From: CAUPWF01 sp964369775
Lineage (GTDB): Bacteria > Bacillota > Clostridia > Lachnospirales > Lachnospiraceae
Direction of reading: 5' to 3'
Assembly: GCA_964369775.1 (NCBI GenBank)
Contig: CAYJHQ010000004.1
Coordinates: 41,956-105,955 of the forward strand
Length of the DNA: 64,000 nucleotides
Of the stretch, positions 1 through 7,379 are shown piece by piece. The notes beneath the pieces were generated by a model. That model did no database searches, was not told the DNA's origin, and saw only the letters and a program-made list of their open reading frames with translations. Position numbers and translations under genes: made by a program. The stretch's first letter is position 1, and each line of letters starts with the position of its first letter.

Positions 1-96
1 TGCTGCCACAAATGTACCAGACTCCACTTTTTTTCTGATTTTTGAATCTTGCAACTTCAATTCGTTTAACGCTTCCGTTACTGTAATTTTTCTCAT
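1..96 (-). CDS. Unidentified protein, N-terminal 32 codons only
   Basis: The ATG lies behind AGAAAGGA at a normal distance and the frame stays open to the window edge. The visible part begins MRKITVTEALNELKLQDSKI and is rich in charged helical residues. No family is recognised from so short a piece. It has its own CATATT box about 130 bp upstream, so its leader is unusually long for this window. Confidence 0.6.
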   Translation of the reverse strand, partial: MRKITVTEALNELKLQDSKIRKKVESGTFVAA

Positions 97-240
97 AAAA
101 TAATTCCTTTCTCCGTTTTCTGTTCTTGCTAAAGATTCCTCTGGTAGAGGCAATCCCCGTCTTTAACACGCGGTTGGCTTAGAAAAACAATATTGTGTGA
201 GTTCTAATATTTCTCACTTCTTTAATATGCGAAATTTTAG
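97..240 (-). promoter_or_regulatory. CATATT promoter with long structured 5' leader
   Basis: The CATATT box is at 224-229 (read on minus). The following leader can fold into two hairpins: GTGAG/CTCAC arms at 197-201 and 213-217, and arms at 134-142 and 146-155 closing on a three-base loop. Most other genes here have leaders of about 30 bases, so this one probably carries extra regulation. No known riboswitch class is recognised. Confidence 0.4.
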
Positions 241-269
241 TCTGCTTGATCGCGAATCAACAAAATTTC

Positions 270-1043
270 TTAACAATTTCTGGAACTGAGTTCCAATTTT
301 TGATGATTGGATAGCCTTGCTCTTCCGATTTTGCAATATTTCTCTTCTTTTTCTATCCCAATCCATCTTCTGTTTAAATTTTCTGCTCCTAAGCAAGTCG
401 TAAAGCTTCCTGCTGTGTTATCTAGCACCAAATCACCTTCATTGCTATAGGTCTTAATTAGATATTCTATTAAGGCAAGTGGTTTCTGGGTAGGGTGAAA
501 GGAATATCTTTGTGTATCTGTGGAAAAAATTTGAATACTTTTGGGATATCGTTTAGTTGAACAATATTCGTGATCTCGACTATTTTTTCCGTATACCTCC
601 GTATTAGATTCCTTTTTCTTCTTTGATTTCTTTAATGCGTGACCACTTGTCATCTGAGGATTATAGGTTGGTTGCTTCCTATAAAAGACGCTGATCAACT
701 CATGATTTCTCATAGGTTGGCGCTTTGCATTGAAATAACCTACACCTTTCACTTTGTCCCAAACCCAGTCGTATTTATAGTTTTTAATATTACTTGCCCT
801 CAATGTACTAGAAAATGGCTCCGTTCCAAACAAAACAATAGCCCCATTTTTTTTCACGACTCTATTGTACTGCTCCCACAAAGGCTCGAACGGTATCACT
901 GTATCCCATTTACACTTCGTGATTCCGTAAGGCAAGTCACAAAGCACCATATCGACACTGTTATCTTCTATCCCATTCATAACTTCCAGGCAGTCTCCTT
1001 GATAGATGCTGCCAAGCTCCGTGCTGTAATAACTATCTTGCAT
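270..1043 (-). CDS. DNA adenine/cytosine-N4 methyltransferase (beta-type motif order)
   Basis: The catalytic motif DLPYGIT (the DPPY-type motif IV) comes first, near residue 50, followed by the target-recognition stretch. HPTQKP and LDNTAGSFTTCLGA (motif X/I region, AdoMet binding) come near the C-terminus. This order fits the beta subclass of amino-methyltransferases. Motif I is atypical, with N-T-A in place of the usual P-F-x. The start is taken at the second ATG because AAAGGA overlaps the first. It probably methylates element DNA, perhaps as an orphan enzyme shielding it from restriction. No nuclease partner is adjacent. The last codons read through a GGAACTSAGTTCC palindrome (residues ELSS). 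It is a monocistronic unit. Confidence 0.85.
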   Translation of the reverse strand: MQDSYYSTELGSIYQGDCLEVMNGIEDNSVDMVLCDLPYGITKCKWDTVIPFEPLWEQYNRVVKKNGAIVLFGTEPFSSTLRASNIKNYKYDWVWDKVKGVGYFNAKRQPMRNHELISVFYRKQPTYNPQMTSGHALKKSKKKKESNTEVYGKNSRDHEYCSTKRYPKSIQIFSTDTQRYSFHPTQKPLALIEYLIKTYSNEGDLVLDNTAGSFTTCLGAENLNRRWIGIEKEEKYCKIGRARLSNHQKLELSSRNC

Positions 1044-1071
1044 ATTTTTCATCCTTTTATTTTTAATATGC

Positions 1072-1097
1072 AAAAAGCAAGGCTTGAACCTCGCTTT
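1072..1097 (-). terminator. Intrinsic terminator
   Basis: AAAGCGAGG/CCTTGCTTT arms (1074-1082 and 1089-1097 on plus) followed by T residues end the 62-aa gene upstream. It touches the CATATT box of the methyltransferase gene. Confidence 0.6.
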
Positions 1098-1101
1098 GTA
1101 C

Positions 1102-1290
1102 CTACACATACCCCTTCAATCTCAAATATTGTTTTGTCTTTAGCTCTTCTTTTTCACGAATCGCTAGCTTTGCTTCTGCCGTTTTGTACGCAACAGCCAA
1201 CACGCTCTCTGGTAGCGCTTTCACTACTTCTTCTGGTGATGCTGATCCAATCGCCACGCCTAGTCGCTCTTTCAAACCTTCTTTACTCAT
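1102..1290 (-). CDS. Small unknown protein related to its upstream neighbour
   Basis: The 62-residue product begins MSKEGLKERLGVAIGSASPE; the ATG is chosen over an upstream start because AAGGGGG sits about ten bases before it. Residues 15-40 (SPEEVVKALPESVLAVAYKT) resemble the start of the 213-aa neighbour (STVEEIARAMPQAMAAAVYKK), so the two share a helical module. It has its own CATATT box (1328-1333) and terminator. Function unknown. Confidence 0.65.
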   Translation of the reverse strand: MSKEGLKERLGVAIGSASPEEVVKALPESVLAVAYKTAEAKLAIREKEELKTKQYLRLKGYV

Positions 1291-1335
1291 ATACTTACAC
1301 ACCCCCTTCTTATTTACTATCGATGCTAATATGAG

Positions 1336-1360
1336 AAAAAGCGAGGATTGCCCTCGCTTT
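1336..1360 (-). terminator. Intrinsic terminator
   Basis: Nine-base arms AAAGCGAGG/CCTCGCTTT with a five-base loop and T-run, downstream of the 213-aa gene. Confidence 0.7.
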
Positions 1361-1384
1361 TATCTCTAATACTAAAACTTGATT

Positions 1385-2026
1385 TTAACCATAGATCAGA
1401 TCTCCAAATGCTGCAACTTGGATGATATAGTCTAGTAATTCAGCGTCGTAATTATCAATTGCGCAATTATGACTCATTTCGACCTTTGCCTTCTCAAGGG
1501 CCTCATCTAATTCTTTCATAGAAAAACTTCCGTGTTCGTCATCATCAGAGATAACATTGATAGAATGACCCTTTTTCAATAGATCAACCAACTCATAGCT
1601 TGATCTTTTTTCCCATGAAAGTCCTCCCCAGTAACTAATAGCTGAATCGGCATCACAAATAAAATCCGCTAAGCCATCTGCATCCATGCCTAAAAATGAA
1701 ACCACAGCTCTGCTTTCATCAGCTACCGCTATATAATTTTCTACATGCTTAATAAGGTCATTTTTGCCAAGAGAAAACACATCGCTATGAAACTGTATAT
1801 AGCTAGCAAGCTTTACAGCATCCTCCCTTAAAAAGCAGTTTGACTTTTCCATATCTTCTGCAATATTCACTAGCCTCTGTACTAACTCTTCTGTTATCAT
1901 TTTCTTATAGACTGCGGCAGCCATAGCCTGTGGCATCGCTCTTGCAATCTCTTCTACAGTACTTCCTGCTGTCGCACTTTCTAGCCTGCATCTTAAAATC
2001 TCTGCCTTAGTTTCTAACTTTGTCAT
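1385..2026 (-). CDS. Unknown 213-aa helical protein
   Basis: The ATG follows TTTAGGAGGAAGAAATA, the standard leader of this window. The protein is soluble and acidic; the N-terminal ~50 residues share the (S/T)xEExxxAxPxxxxxAxYK motif with the 62-aa protein downstream. A middle DDDEHGSF loop and a C-terminal helical region follow. No enzymatic motif is visible. The upstream palindrome at 2084-2096 lies 18 bp before the CATATT box at 2060-2065. Function unknown. Confidence 0.7.
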   Translation of the reverse strand: MTKLETKAEILRCRLESATAGSTVEEIARAMPQAMAAAVYKKMITEELVQRLVNIAEDMEKSNCFLREDAVKLASYIQFHSDVFSLGKNDLIKHVENYIAVADESRAVVSFLGMDADGLADFICDADSAISYWGGLSWEKRSSYELVDLLKKGHSINVISDDDEHGSFSMKELDEALEKAKVEMSHNCAIDNYDAELLDYIIQVAAFGDLIYG

Positions 2027-2096
2027 TATTTCTTCCTCCTAAAATTTATTTTCACTTATAATATGTGAGTATTTCTAGAATTTGGAACTGAGTTCC

Positions 2097-2121
2097 AAAA
2101 AAGAGAGCCTAAGCTCTCTTT
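2097..2121 (-). terminator. Intrinsic terminator containing the stop codon
   Basis: AAAGAGAGC/GCTCTCTTT arms with T-run; the TAG of the membrane-protein gene (2109-2111) lies in the loop. Confidence 0.75.
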
Positions 2122-2435
2122 CTATACTCTTCAAAATACACTATCTCGCTTCTTTTTTCGTTCCTTGATAGTTTGATTCGCATCTGAAGCAGCCTCTTTT
2201 TCGCAATTTCATATCCTATGCTTGCTCTGAATACACACGACACAAGCCATCCAGTTGTAGCAAGCGCTATAAGTGCTGGCAAGTCGCTTAAAGCCAGTCT
2301 TTGATCCGCCCACGCAGCCACACATATAAATCCAAAAAGTAGCACAGCAGCACTCACAAATTGGCAAAACAGCGCAAAGCATATCTTTCTCCTTAAGACA
2401 ATCTCCGTCTCTCTCTCTGATAATTGTAATTGCAT
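2109..2435 (-). CDS. Small membrane protein, two helices
   Basis: Two hydrophobic segments are visible (residues ~18-42 around FCQFVSAAVLLFGFICVAAW and ~52-72), flanked by charged ends; the C-terminal 30 residues are strongly basic and probably cytoplasmic. The ATG follows TTAAGGAGGGTGTATGT. CATATT lies at 2470-2475. No family recognised. Confidence 0.65.
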   Translation of the reverse strand: MQLQLSERETEIVLRRKICFALFCQFVSAAVLLFGFICVAAWADQRLALSDLPALIALATTGWLVSCVFRASIGYEIAKKRLLQMRIKLSRNEKRSEIVYFEEYRKRA

Positions 2436-2485
2436 ACATACACCCTCCTTAAATTAATTATTCGAGGTTAATATGCTAATGTACT

Positions 2486-2518
2486 AAAAAAAGAAGCGGA
2501 GCAATTGCTCTACTTCTT
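2486..2518 (-). terminator. Intrinsic terminator
   Basis: GAGCAATTGCTC core extended by AAGAAG/CTTCTT arms and a T7 tail; it overlaps the stop of the 40-aa gene. Confidence 0.75.
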
Positions 2519-2632
2519 GTCCGCTAATCTGTCTGGCTGGTGCTCTTCTTGATAATACGCATCTGCTTTTCTCTTTCGCATACCTCCAAAATCCACCACA
2601 TCTTCTAAATACTCAGCCACTTCAAACTCCAT
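2510..2632 (-). CDS. 40-aa acidic/basic small protein
   Basis: ATG behind TAGGAGGAAATTTT, an open frame of 40 codons beginning MEFEVAEYLEDVVDFGGM, TAG inside a strong terminator, and CATATT at 2665-2670. The complete expression signals make it a real gene despite its size. It is probably an alpha-helical peptide; function unknown. Confidence 0.65.
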   Translation of the reverse strand: MEFEVAEYLEDVVDFGGMRKRKADAYYQEEHQPDRLADKK

Positions 2633-2881
2633 AAAATTTCCTCCTATGCTTTCATTTTTAAAAAAATATGAAAAAAAGTATATTTTTTCGCAAAAATGAG
2701 CGCAAGTGAAGAGAAATTATTCATATTATAAGTGTAGCAGTTGAAATACTGTTACAGCATTTTTTTTCATACGTGCTAGGGCGAAAGCCTTGCACACTTC
2801 CTTTATTTAATATATATGAAGCAGATAGCGAGTTTGCTTCAACAAGAAAAGATGGGCTCTTCACCCATCTTTTTTTGTGTT
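2633..2881. other. Gap without a convincing gene
   Basis: About 250 bp of AT-rich DNA. On minus it holds two small adjacent hairpins (GTGC-AA-GGC/GCC-CTA-GCAC near 2773-2796, TGTA-CAGT/ACTG-TACA near 2733-2757) and a 14-codon ORF without a ribosome site. At its edge is the terminator of the 86-aa gene (2848-2878). It could encode a small RNA, but no clear promoter is present. Confidence 0.3.
2848..2878 (-). terminator. Bidirectional-looking intrinsic terminator
   Basis: AAAGATGGG/CCCATCTTT arms with A/T runs on both sides, after the 86-aa gene. Confidence 0.75.
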
Positions 2882-3142
2882 TTAATTTAAGTAATGCTCC
2901 CAATCTTCTCTCTCTACCCCAAACAGTCCTCCGTGCTCTGCATGGTCTGAAATTTCAGAGATGTCATCTATCATTCCCTCTCCTCCATCATTGTAGAGCT
3001 TATAGATGGCTAAACCCTCATCCCAAAGATCTTTCGCTCTTTGTTCTTTTAGTGGCAATACCTGCCCTTCTCCATCGTATCCATAATCTAGCGCTTCTTC
3101 AATAGAAATATCATTGTCTGGCATTACTACCTCTTGCATCAT
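2882..3142 (-). CDS. Unknown 86-aa acidic protein
   Basis: ATGATG follows CTTTAGGAGGATATAAAAT. The product is very acidic (many D/E) and ends GVEREDWEHYLN. A central NDGGEGMIDDISEI stretch may be a turn-rich ligand or protein-contact surface. No known family can be assigned. It has its own CATATT box (3178-3183), palindrome (3201-3213) and terminator. Confidence 0.6.
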   Translation of the reverse strand: MMQEVVMPDNDISIEEALDYGYDGEGQVLPLKEQRAKDLWDEGLAIYKLYNDGGEGMIDDISEISDHAEHGGLFGVEREDWEHYLN

Positions 3143-3246
3143 ATTTTATATCCTCCTAAAGTTATATTTTCAGAAGGAATATGTAGAAACAGCAAAATTT
3201 GGAACTGAGTTCCAATCTGCGAGCGCAAGAACGCTTTATGGGGATT

Positions 3247-3270
3247 AAAAAAGAGAGCCGAAGCTCTCTA
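3247..3270 (-). terminator. Intrinsic terminator containing the stop codon
   Basis: AGAGAGCTTCGGCTCTCT followed by T6; the TAG of the DUF5688-like gene is the first base triplet of the stem. Confidence 0.75.
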
Positions 3271-4059
3271 TGTTAAAGATATTGTCCCTGATTTATCAAG
3301 CGTTAAAATGTGATTACCCATAAACTCACTAGCAGAGCTCTGGCGAAGTAGGTTTTTAACTAGATCAAGTGCGTCTGACTCCGCAATGTCTTTAAATGCC
3401 ACCCAGCTGTGTATGTCGTTCGCGATCAACTTACAACCATTTGGGTAGGCTTTTAGCAATGACTGAATCCCCTGCGCAGAAAGGATTGCGGCTGTGCCAT
3501 ATTGTCTTTGCTTGTTTGTCACAAAGTGAAGAATGTCTCCCGCCTCTGGATAAAGCGATGAGATTAAATCAAAGCTCTCTTCATCTTCTAAGCTGTCTTT
3601 CAAGCCTATAATCTCTGGCTCTCCGACGTTGTTCATCGCCGCATCGTGCAGCTCGTCAATGTCAACACCTAGAGAGTCTAAGCACTCTTGAGAAAGAAGC
3701 ACTTCTTCTCCATTAACTGAAAGCCCATAGATAAAGCTGTATGGAAGATTTTCCATGTCCTTCTTTACCTTGTGATGGTCATTGCTTTCTGATAAAACCA
3801 TCTTAGGAAACACAGCCTTCATGGCAGCTTCCCATGTGTTTAGCTCGCTTAGTTTCTTCATAACTAAACGTTGTTTTTCAACTGATGCCTTAATGTGATC
3901 CAATAATCCCTGTCTTGAAAATATTCCAGCACAAGGAACTTCAAATCCCTCTTCATCATCAAATACAAATCGATACCCCAATGTTATTCCATTTACAGCG
4001 TCAATTTCAGCTAACTCTACCCATGCGTCTGGGTACATTTTTTTAATATCCTCTAACAT
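3268..4059 (-). CDS. DUF5688-like protein
   Basis: The C-terminal half (from about residue 105) has the layout I associate with DUF5688 proteins of Lachnospiraceae: a YSFIYGL-type strand, a helix with the AAMNN motif, a THxxQ/NKQRQYGTAAILS core, and a late LIANDIHSW segment. The family has no established function; members are common in gut Clostridia accessory DNA. The ATG follows AAAGGAGGAATGAAAG. In addition to CATATT (4093-4098) it has a vegetative-type promoter with an operator-like dyad upstream (4168-4224). Confidence 0.6.
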   Translation of the reverse strand: MLEDIKKMYPDAWVELAEIDAVNGITLGYRFVFDDEEGFEVPCAGIFSRQGLLDHIKASVEKQRLVMKKLSELNTWEAAMKAVFPKMVLSESNDHHKVKKDMENLPYSFIYGLSVNGEEVLLSQECLDSLGVDIDELHDAAMNNVGEPEIIGLKDSLEDEESFDLISSLYPEAGDILHFVTNKQRQYGTAAILSAQGIQSLLKAYPNGCKLIANDIHSWVAFKDIAESDALDLVKNLLRQSSASEFMGNHILTLDKSGTISLT

Positions 4060-4167
4060 CTTTCATTCCTCCTTTATTTTGTCCTCATCAATAATATGAA
4101 TATTTCAACTCAATAAAAAAATTAACTGTTTATTGAAGCATCATTATACATTTCTTAGTCATCTTTC

Positions 4168-4224
4168 TTGTGAATTAGCGCAAATTCACAACAAAATTAT
4201 AAAGGATTGCACTAGTTCCGTCAA
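4168..4224 (-). promoter_or_regulatory. Sigma-A-type promoter with operator-like inverted repeat
   Basis: TTGACG at 4219-4224 and TATAAT at 4196-4201 (minus) are 17 bp apart, close to vegetative consensus. A perfect dyad TTGTGAATT-N6-AATTCACAA (4168-4191) covers about +1 to +24, a classic repressor-site position; as RNA it is a 9-bp hairpin. It would drive the DUF5688-like gene. This is one of the few consensus promoters in the window. Confidence 0.6.
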
Positions 4225-4244
4225 TCGAACAAACATTTGGTACT

Positions 4245-4275
4245 GCAAAAAAAACAGGCAGGGCATCGCGCCCCA
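4245..4275 (-). terminator. Intrinsic terminator of flotillin gene
   Basis: AGG..GGGC/GCCC..CCT interrupted stem followed by eight T. Confidence 0.65.
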
Positions 4276-4285
4276 CCTCTATTTC

Positions 4286-5863
4286 CTACTCCACTATCTC
4301 GCTAGGAGACACATTTGGACTTATTTTTTCTAAAATTGCGGATATATCGACTGGCGCCGCATCGCTCTCTACAACAACTGGGCTATTACTTGCCCCCATC
4401 TTACCACCTATAAACCCTGCAATCACACTTGAGAGGTCAATTCCCATGCTATCCTTTAATCCGCTAGACACCTGACTAATTGTTTTGGTGATGTTTTCGC
4501 CAAGTTGCGCACTATCTCCGCCATACATCATGATTGAGTCTACATTTCCATACCCTTCTCCAATCGCTGCTGCCATCTTAGGAAGTTGCTCTGCAATCAC
4601 TTTTATAGCCTCTAGCTCCATTTGTTTTGTAGCCGCCTCGCCGTACTCTTTCATCGCCTCTGCTTTTTTTAGAACCGCCTGAGCCTCAGCTTCTCCTTTC
4701 GCTTGAATTGCCTCAGCTTCCGCAAGACCCATCGCTCGTATAGCTTTTGCCTCTTCTTCCCTTGCAAATCTTTCCGCCTCTGCATTTGCCTTTGTAGCTT
4801 CTGCCTCCTTAACTGCGGCATACGCCTCTGCCTCTGCTGCTTTTTGTTGCTCTAGCAATGTAGCTTCCGCCTCCATCTCTCTCTTGTATCGGTCAGCCTC
4901 TGCTTTCTTCTCAATGGCGTGTTTTTCAGCTTCCGCTTTTGTTCGAATCTCTGCATCCAGCTCTTGCTTTTTGATGGCAACATTTCGCTCCTTTAATTCA
5001 AGCTCTTTTTCTTGTCTTGCCAGATTCGCATTTGCGGTAGCAACCTCGATTACTTTTCTTTGCTCTTCTTCTTGAATTGCATAGGCCGCGTCTGCCTCTG
5101 CCTTTTTGGTGTCAGAATTCTTTTTCAACTCGGCTTGCTTAATTGAAAGATCATTGTTCTTCATTGCAATTTCTGTTTCAGCTGCCACTCTAGCATCGTT
5201 CGACTCTTTTTGAGCCTCAGCTTTAGCAATCTCTACCTCTTTCTCAGCTTGCGCTTTTGCAATCGCTGCGCCTTTTTGAATTTGAGAAATGTTGTCAATT
5301 CCCAGATTTTCAATAATACCTTTTTCGTCATGAAATCCTTGCACATTGAAGTTTACAAGTGATAGCCCCATGTTTTTAAGGTCTGGTACTACATTTTTAA
5401 TTACCTCTTCAGAGAATTTCTGTTGACCTCCTATCAGCTCTCGCAAGCTCATGGCGCACACAATCTCTCGAATGTTCCCCATTAACACCTCTTGAACAAT
5501 TTGACCAATCTCACTTAGATCCTTATTTAAAAAATTCTTTGCTGCAACCTTAATTAACTCTGGATCTGTATCCACCTTTACATTTACGTTTGCATCTACG
5601 TAAATATCAATGCAATCCGATGTAGGCACTGCAGAACTAGTTTTTACGTCCAATGGAATTAATTTCAAGCTCAAATAATCCAATCTCTCGAAAAATGGGA
5701 CTTTAATTCCAGCTCTTCCAATTAATACCTTATTTTCTTTTCTTAATCCTGAGATGATATAAGCTGTGTCTGGTGGTGCTTTGACATACCCCGCAGCTAT
5801 CAGTCCTCCTGTTGCTACCACTCCTGCCGCGATTGGCGCCATTCCTAATAATTGATCTACCAT
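4286..5863 (-). CDS. floT: Flotillin-like SPFH membrane-scaffold protein
   Basis: An N-terminal hydrophobic hairpin segment (residues ~6-28) precedes an SPFH/prohibitin domain (to ~200, with the APPDTAYIISG and RAGIKVPFFER motifs). A long Ala/Glu/Lys coiled coil (200-430, repeated AEAEA) and a Gly-rich tail follow, as in FloT/YuaG. Flotillins organise membrane microdomains with secretion, signalling and wall-synthesis proteins. Length (525 aa) is normal for FloT. The gene stands alone, without the NfeD partner usually seen, although a small NfeD-like protein occurs at 34.6 kb. Start ATG behind AAGAGGAAAAGAATT. The gene symbol refers to family resemblance only. Confidence 0.85.
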   Translation of the reverse strand: MVDQLLGMAPIAAGVVATGGLIAAGYVKAPPDTAYIISGLRKENKVLIGRAGIKVPFFERLDYLSLKLIPLDVKTSSAVPTSDCIDIYVDANVNVKVDTDPELIKVAAKNFLNKDLSEIGQIVQEVLMGNIREIVCAMSLRELIGGQQKFSEEVIKNVVPDLKNMGLSLVNFNVQGFHDEKGIIENLGIDNISQIQKGAAIAKAQAEKEVEIAKAEAQKESNDARVAAETEIAMKNNDLSIKQAELKKNSDTKKAEADAAYAIQEEEQRKVIEVATANANLARQEKELELKERNVAIKKQELDAEIRTKAEAEKHAIEKKAEADRYKREMEAEATLLEQQKAAEAEAYAAVKEAEATKANAEAERFAREEEAKAIRAMGLAEAEAIQAKGEAEAQAVLKKAEAMKEYGEAATKQMELEAIKVIAEQLPKMAAAIGEGYGNVDSIMMYGGDSAQLGENITKTISQVSSGLKDSMGIDLSSVIAGFIGGKMGASNSPVVVESDAAPVDISAILEKISPNVSPSEIVE

Positions 5864-5945
5864 AATTCTTTTCCTCTTTTCTTGTTTTGGTTTTAATATG
5901 TAGAAAAATTAAGAGTTGGAAGAAAAAACGGAACTGAGTTCCCAA

Positions 5946-5973
5946 AAAAAACTGCAGTGCAAACTGCAGTTTC
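5946..5973 (-). terminator. Intrinsic terminator
   Basis: AAACTGCAGT/ACTGCAGTTT arms with four-base loop and T8 tail. Confidence 0.8.
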
Positions 5974-5975
5974 TT

Positions 5976-6317
5976 TTAAAGGTTTCGATTAAGGCTTAGT
6001 TGTGTACGAGTGATTGTCCAAACCTCATCCCAGTACGAGGTAAACTTGGCACCACTATACGTCCCCGTGTGTGGCTGTTCTTTCATCCACTCAATGATAT
6101 TTATCCACGCGCCCATTGTTATATCGGACTGATTCATTGGCGCAAGGTCTGGATAATTTAGATTTGTCACCATGATTAAAAAATTATCATCCATCTGAAT
6201 CTTCAGTGGTACATTCATAATGTTTTTTATGGTTATTGAGTTATCTTCGTCCATATACAGGTACTGCATGAGTGTTGCAACATCCTCCATCGAGATTAAC
6301 TTATCTTTTGTTCGCAT
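5976..6317 (-). CDS. Unknown 113-aa protein
   Basis: The ATG follows TAGGAGGAGAAAG; longer in-frame starts read through the palindrome leader and are not used. The product begins MRTKDKLISMEDVATLMQYL and has a predicted alpha/beta composition with no recognisable motif. The upstream arrangement is the cleanest example of the window's grammar: palindrome (6376-6388), 21 bp, CATATT (6349-6354), leader, ATG. Confidence 0.6.
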   Translation of the reverse strand: MRTKDKLISMEDVATLMQYLYMDEDNSITIKNIMNVPLKIQMDDNFLIMVTNLNYPDLAPMNQSDITMGAWINIIEWMKEQPHTGTYSGAKFTSYWDEVWTITRTQLSLNRNL

Positions 6318-6393
6318 CTTTCTCCTCCTAAATTTTATTTTCAAAAAGAATATGTTGAATAGCAAGTGCAAAAACGGAACTGAGTTCCAAAAT

Positions 6394-6425
6394 AAAGAGC
6401 CCGCAACGGATGTCGCAAGGCTCTT
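6394..6425 (-). terminator. Intrinsic terminator
   Basis: AAGAGCC/GGCTCTT arms around a purine-rich loop, then TTATTTT. Confidence 0.65.
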
Positions 6426-6436
6426 CTTGTGATTTT

Positions 6437-7246
6437 TTATATTAGATAATCCTTTGCTCCTCCCGAATTGGCGATAATGGCAACCGTTAAGTTTACAATA
6501 GCCTCCCCAATATCAGACCTTACCTTAAATTCTCGCACAAACACCTCTTTTTCCATTATTGGTAGTGATTTTTCTATAGCATCCACCTCCACAATAAACT
6601 CCTCCGATGGAATCGTGCCATTTTTAACACCTCTCCATTTGTTTGCGATTTCATCCGGTAGTCGCATTGACCCCTCAATAGACTTCCCTGCTAGAACAGC
6701 CTGGACTAGATAATGAAGACGAAGCACTTTAACACTTGCCTTTCGCATCTTAATGTCATCAATCCCCTTGCTTTGCATGGATCTTACCTGCCTTAAATTA
6801 GCCTCACAGTCTTTAATCATCCCTTTTAGAAGTCTCTCCTGGTCGATTTTTTCGAACTGAAGACCTTGAGTGCTTCCTAGCTCCCGCATAGCGTTGCCAT
6901 ACATATTGATTATGAGCGGATTTTTTAGTGCAAATACCACCTCTAGCGCGTTGTGCGAAGACTTTAACAGTTGTTTCGAAAATGATACAATATCCTTCAC
7001 CATTATTGATCCGTGCTTGTATTTAACCTCTTTCGATATATGCCCCTGGTAAATTGCCTCTGAGAGCGTAAGTCCCACCACTGCATAGACATCGTAATCC
7101 GAATCTTCGGTGTCTAGGTTGTAGTTTTGAGAGCCGTACAGTACAGCAAAGTATATTGGTCTGTCGCGACCCACAGCTCCTTTTACATCCTCTATTATTT
7201 CAGTTCTGATTGAATCTTTCAATTTTCTCACCTCTCTTTTGCTCAT
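6437..7246 (-). CDS. Pol-beta-type nucleotidyltransferase
   Basis: YGSQNYNLDTEDSDYD (residues ~40-55) is the GS-x(n)-DSDYD signature of the polymerase-beta nucleotidyltransferase fold, with the metal-binding aspartates intact; the C-terminal half is helical. It resembles COG3541-type predicted nucleotidyltransferases, for which RNA or protein nucleotidylation is possible; substrate unknown. The ATG at 7246 lacks a ribosome site, while a TTG nine codons in (7222) follows GAGAGGTGAGAAA and may be the true start. It is driven by a class-2 promoter (motif at 7287-7303, -10 TATTACAAT) with almost no leader before the ATG, unlike its neighbours. Confidence 0.75.
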   Translation of the reverse strand: MSKREVRKLKDSIRTEIIEDVKGAVGRDRPIYFAVLYGSQNYNLDTEDSDYDVYAVVGLTLSEAIYQGHISKEVKYKHGSIMVKDIVSFSKQLLKSSHNALEVVFALKNPLIINMYGNAMRELGSTQGLQFEKIDQERLLKGMIKDCEANLRQVRSMQSKGIDDIKMRKASVKVLRLHYLVQAVLAGKSIEGSMRLPDEIANKWRGVKNGTIPSEEFIVEVDAIEKSLPIMEKEVFVREFKVRSDIGEAIVNLTVAIIANSGGAKDYLI

Positions 7247-7286
7247 TTTTAGTTTTATCTATTGTAATACGCAAGAGAAGAAGTCG

Positions 7287-7303
7287 TATTTTTGCACGGA
7301 AGT
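7287..7303 (-). promoter_or_regulatory. Class-2 promoter element
   Basis: ACTTCCGTGCAAAAATA, 17 bp upstream of TATTACAAT, for the nucleotidyltransferase gene. Confidence 0.7.
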
Positions 7304-7343
7304 TTTGACAACCAGGTACCAATCCCTTAGTTTTTAATGTACA

Positions 7344-7367
7344 AAAAAAAGAGAGCCTAAGCTCTCT
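7344..7367 (-). terminator. Intrinsic terminator
   Basis: AAGAGAGC/GCTCTCTT stem with T8, after the 311-aa gene. Confidence 0.75.
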
Positions 7368-7379
7368 TGTAATGAAAAA

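Noticed and set aside
639..1334. Long plus-strand ORFs opposite minus-strand genes (for example 639-1334, 18034-18339, 57744-58019)
   Set aside because: They mirror well-supported minus-strand genes, lack ribosome sites and have low-complexity composition; judged shadows.
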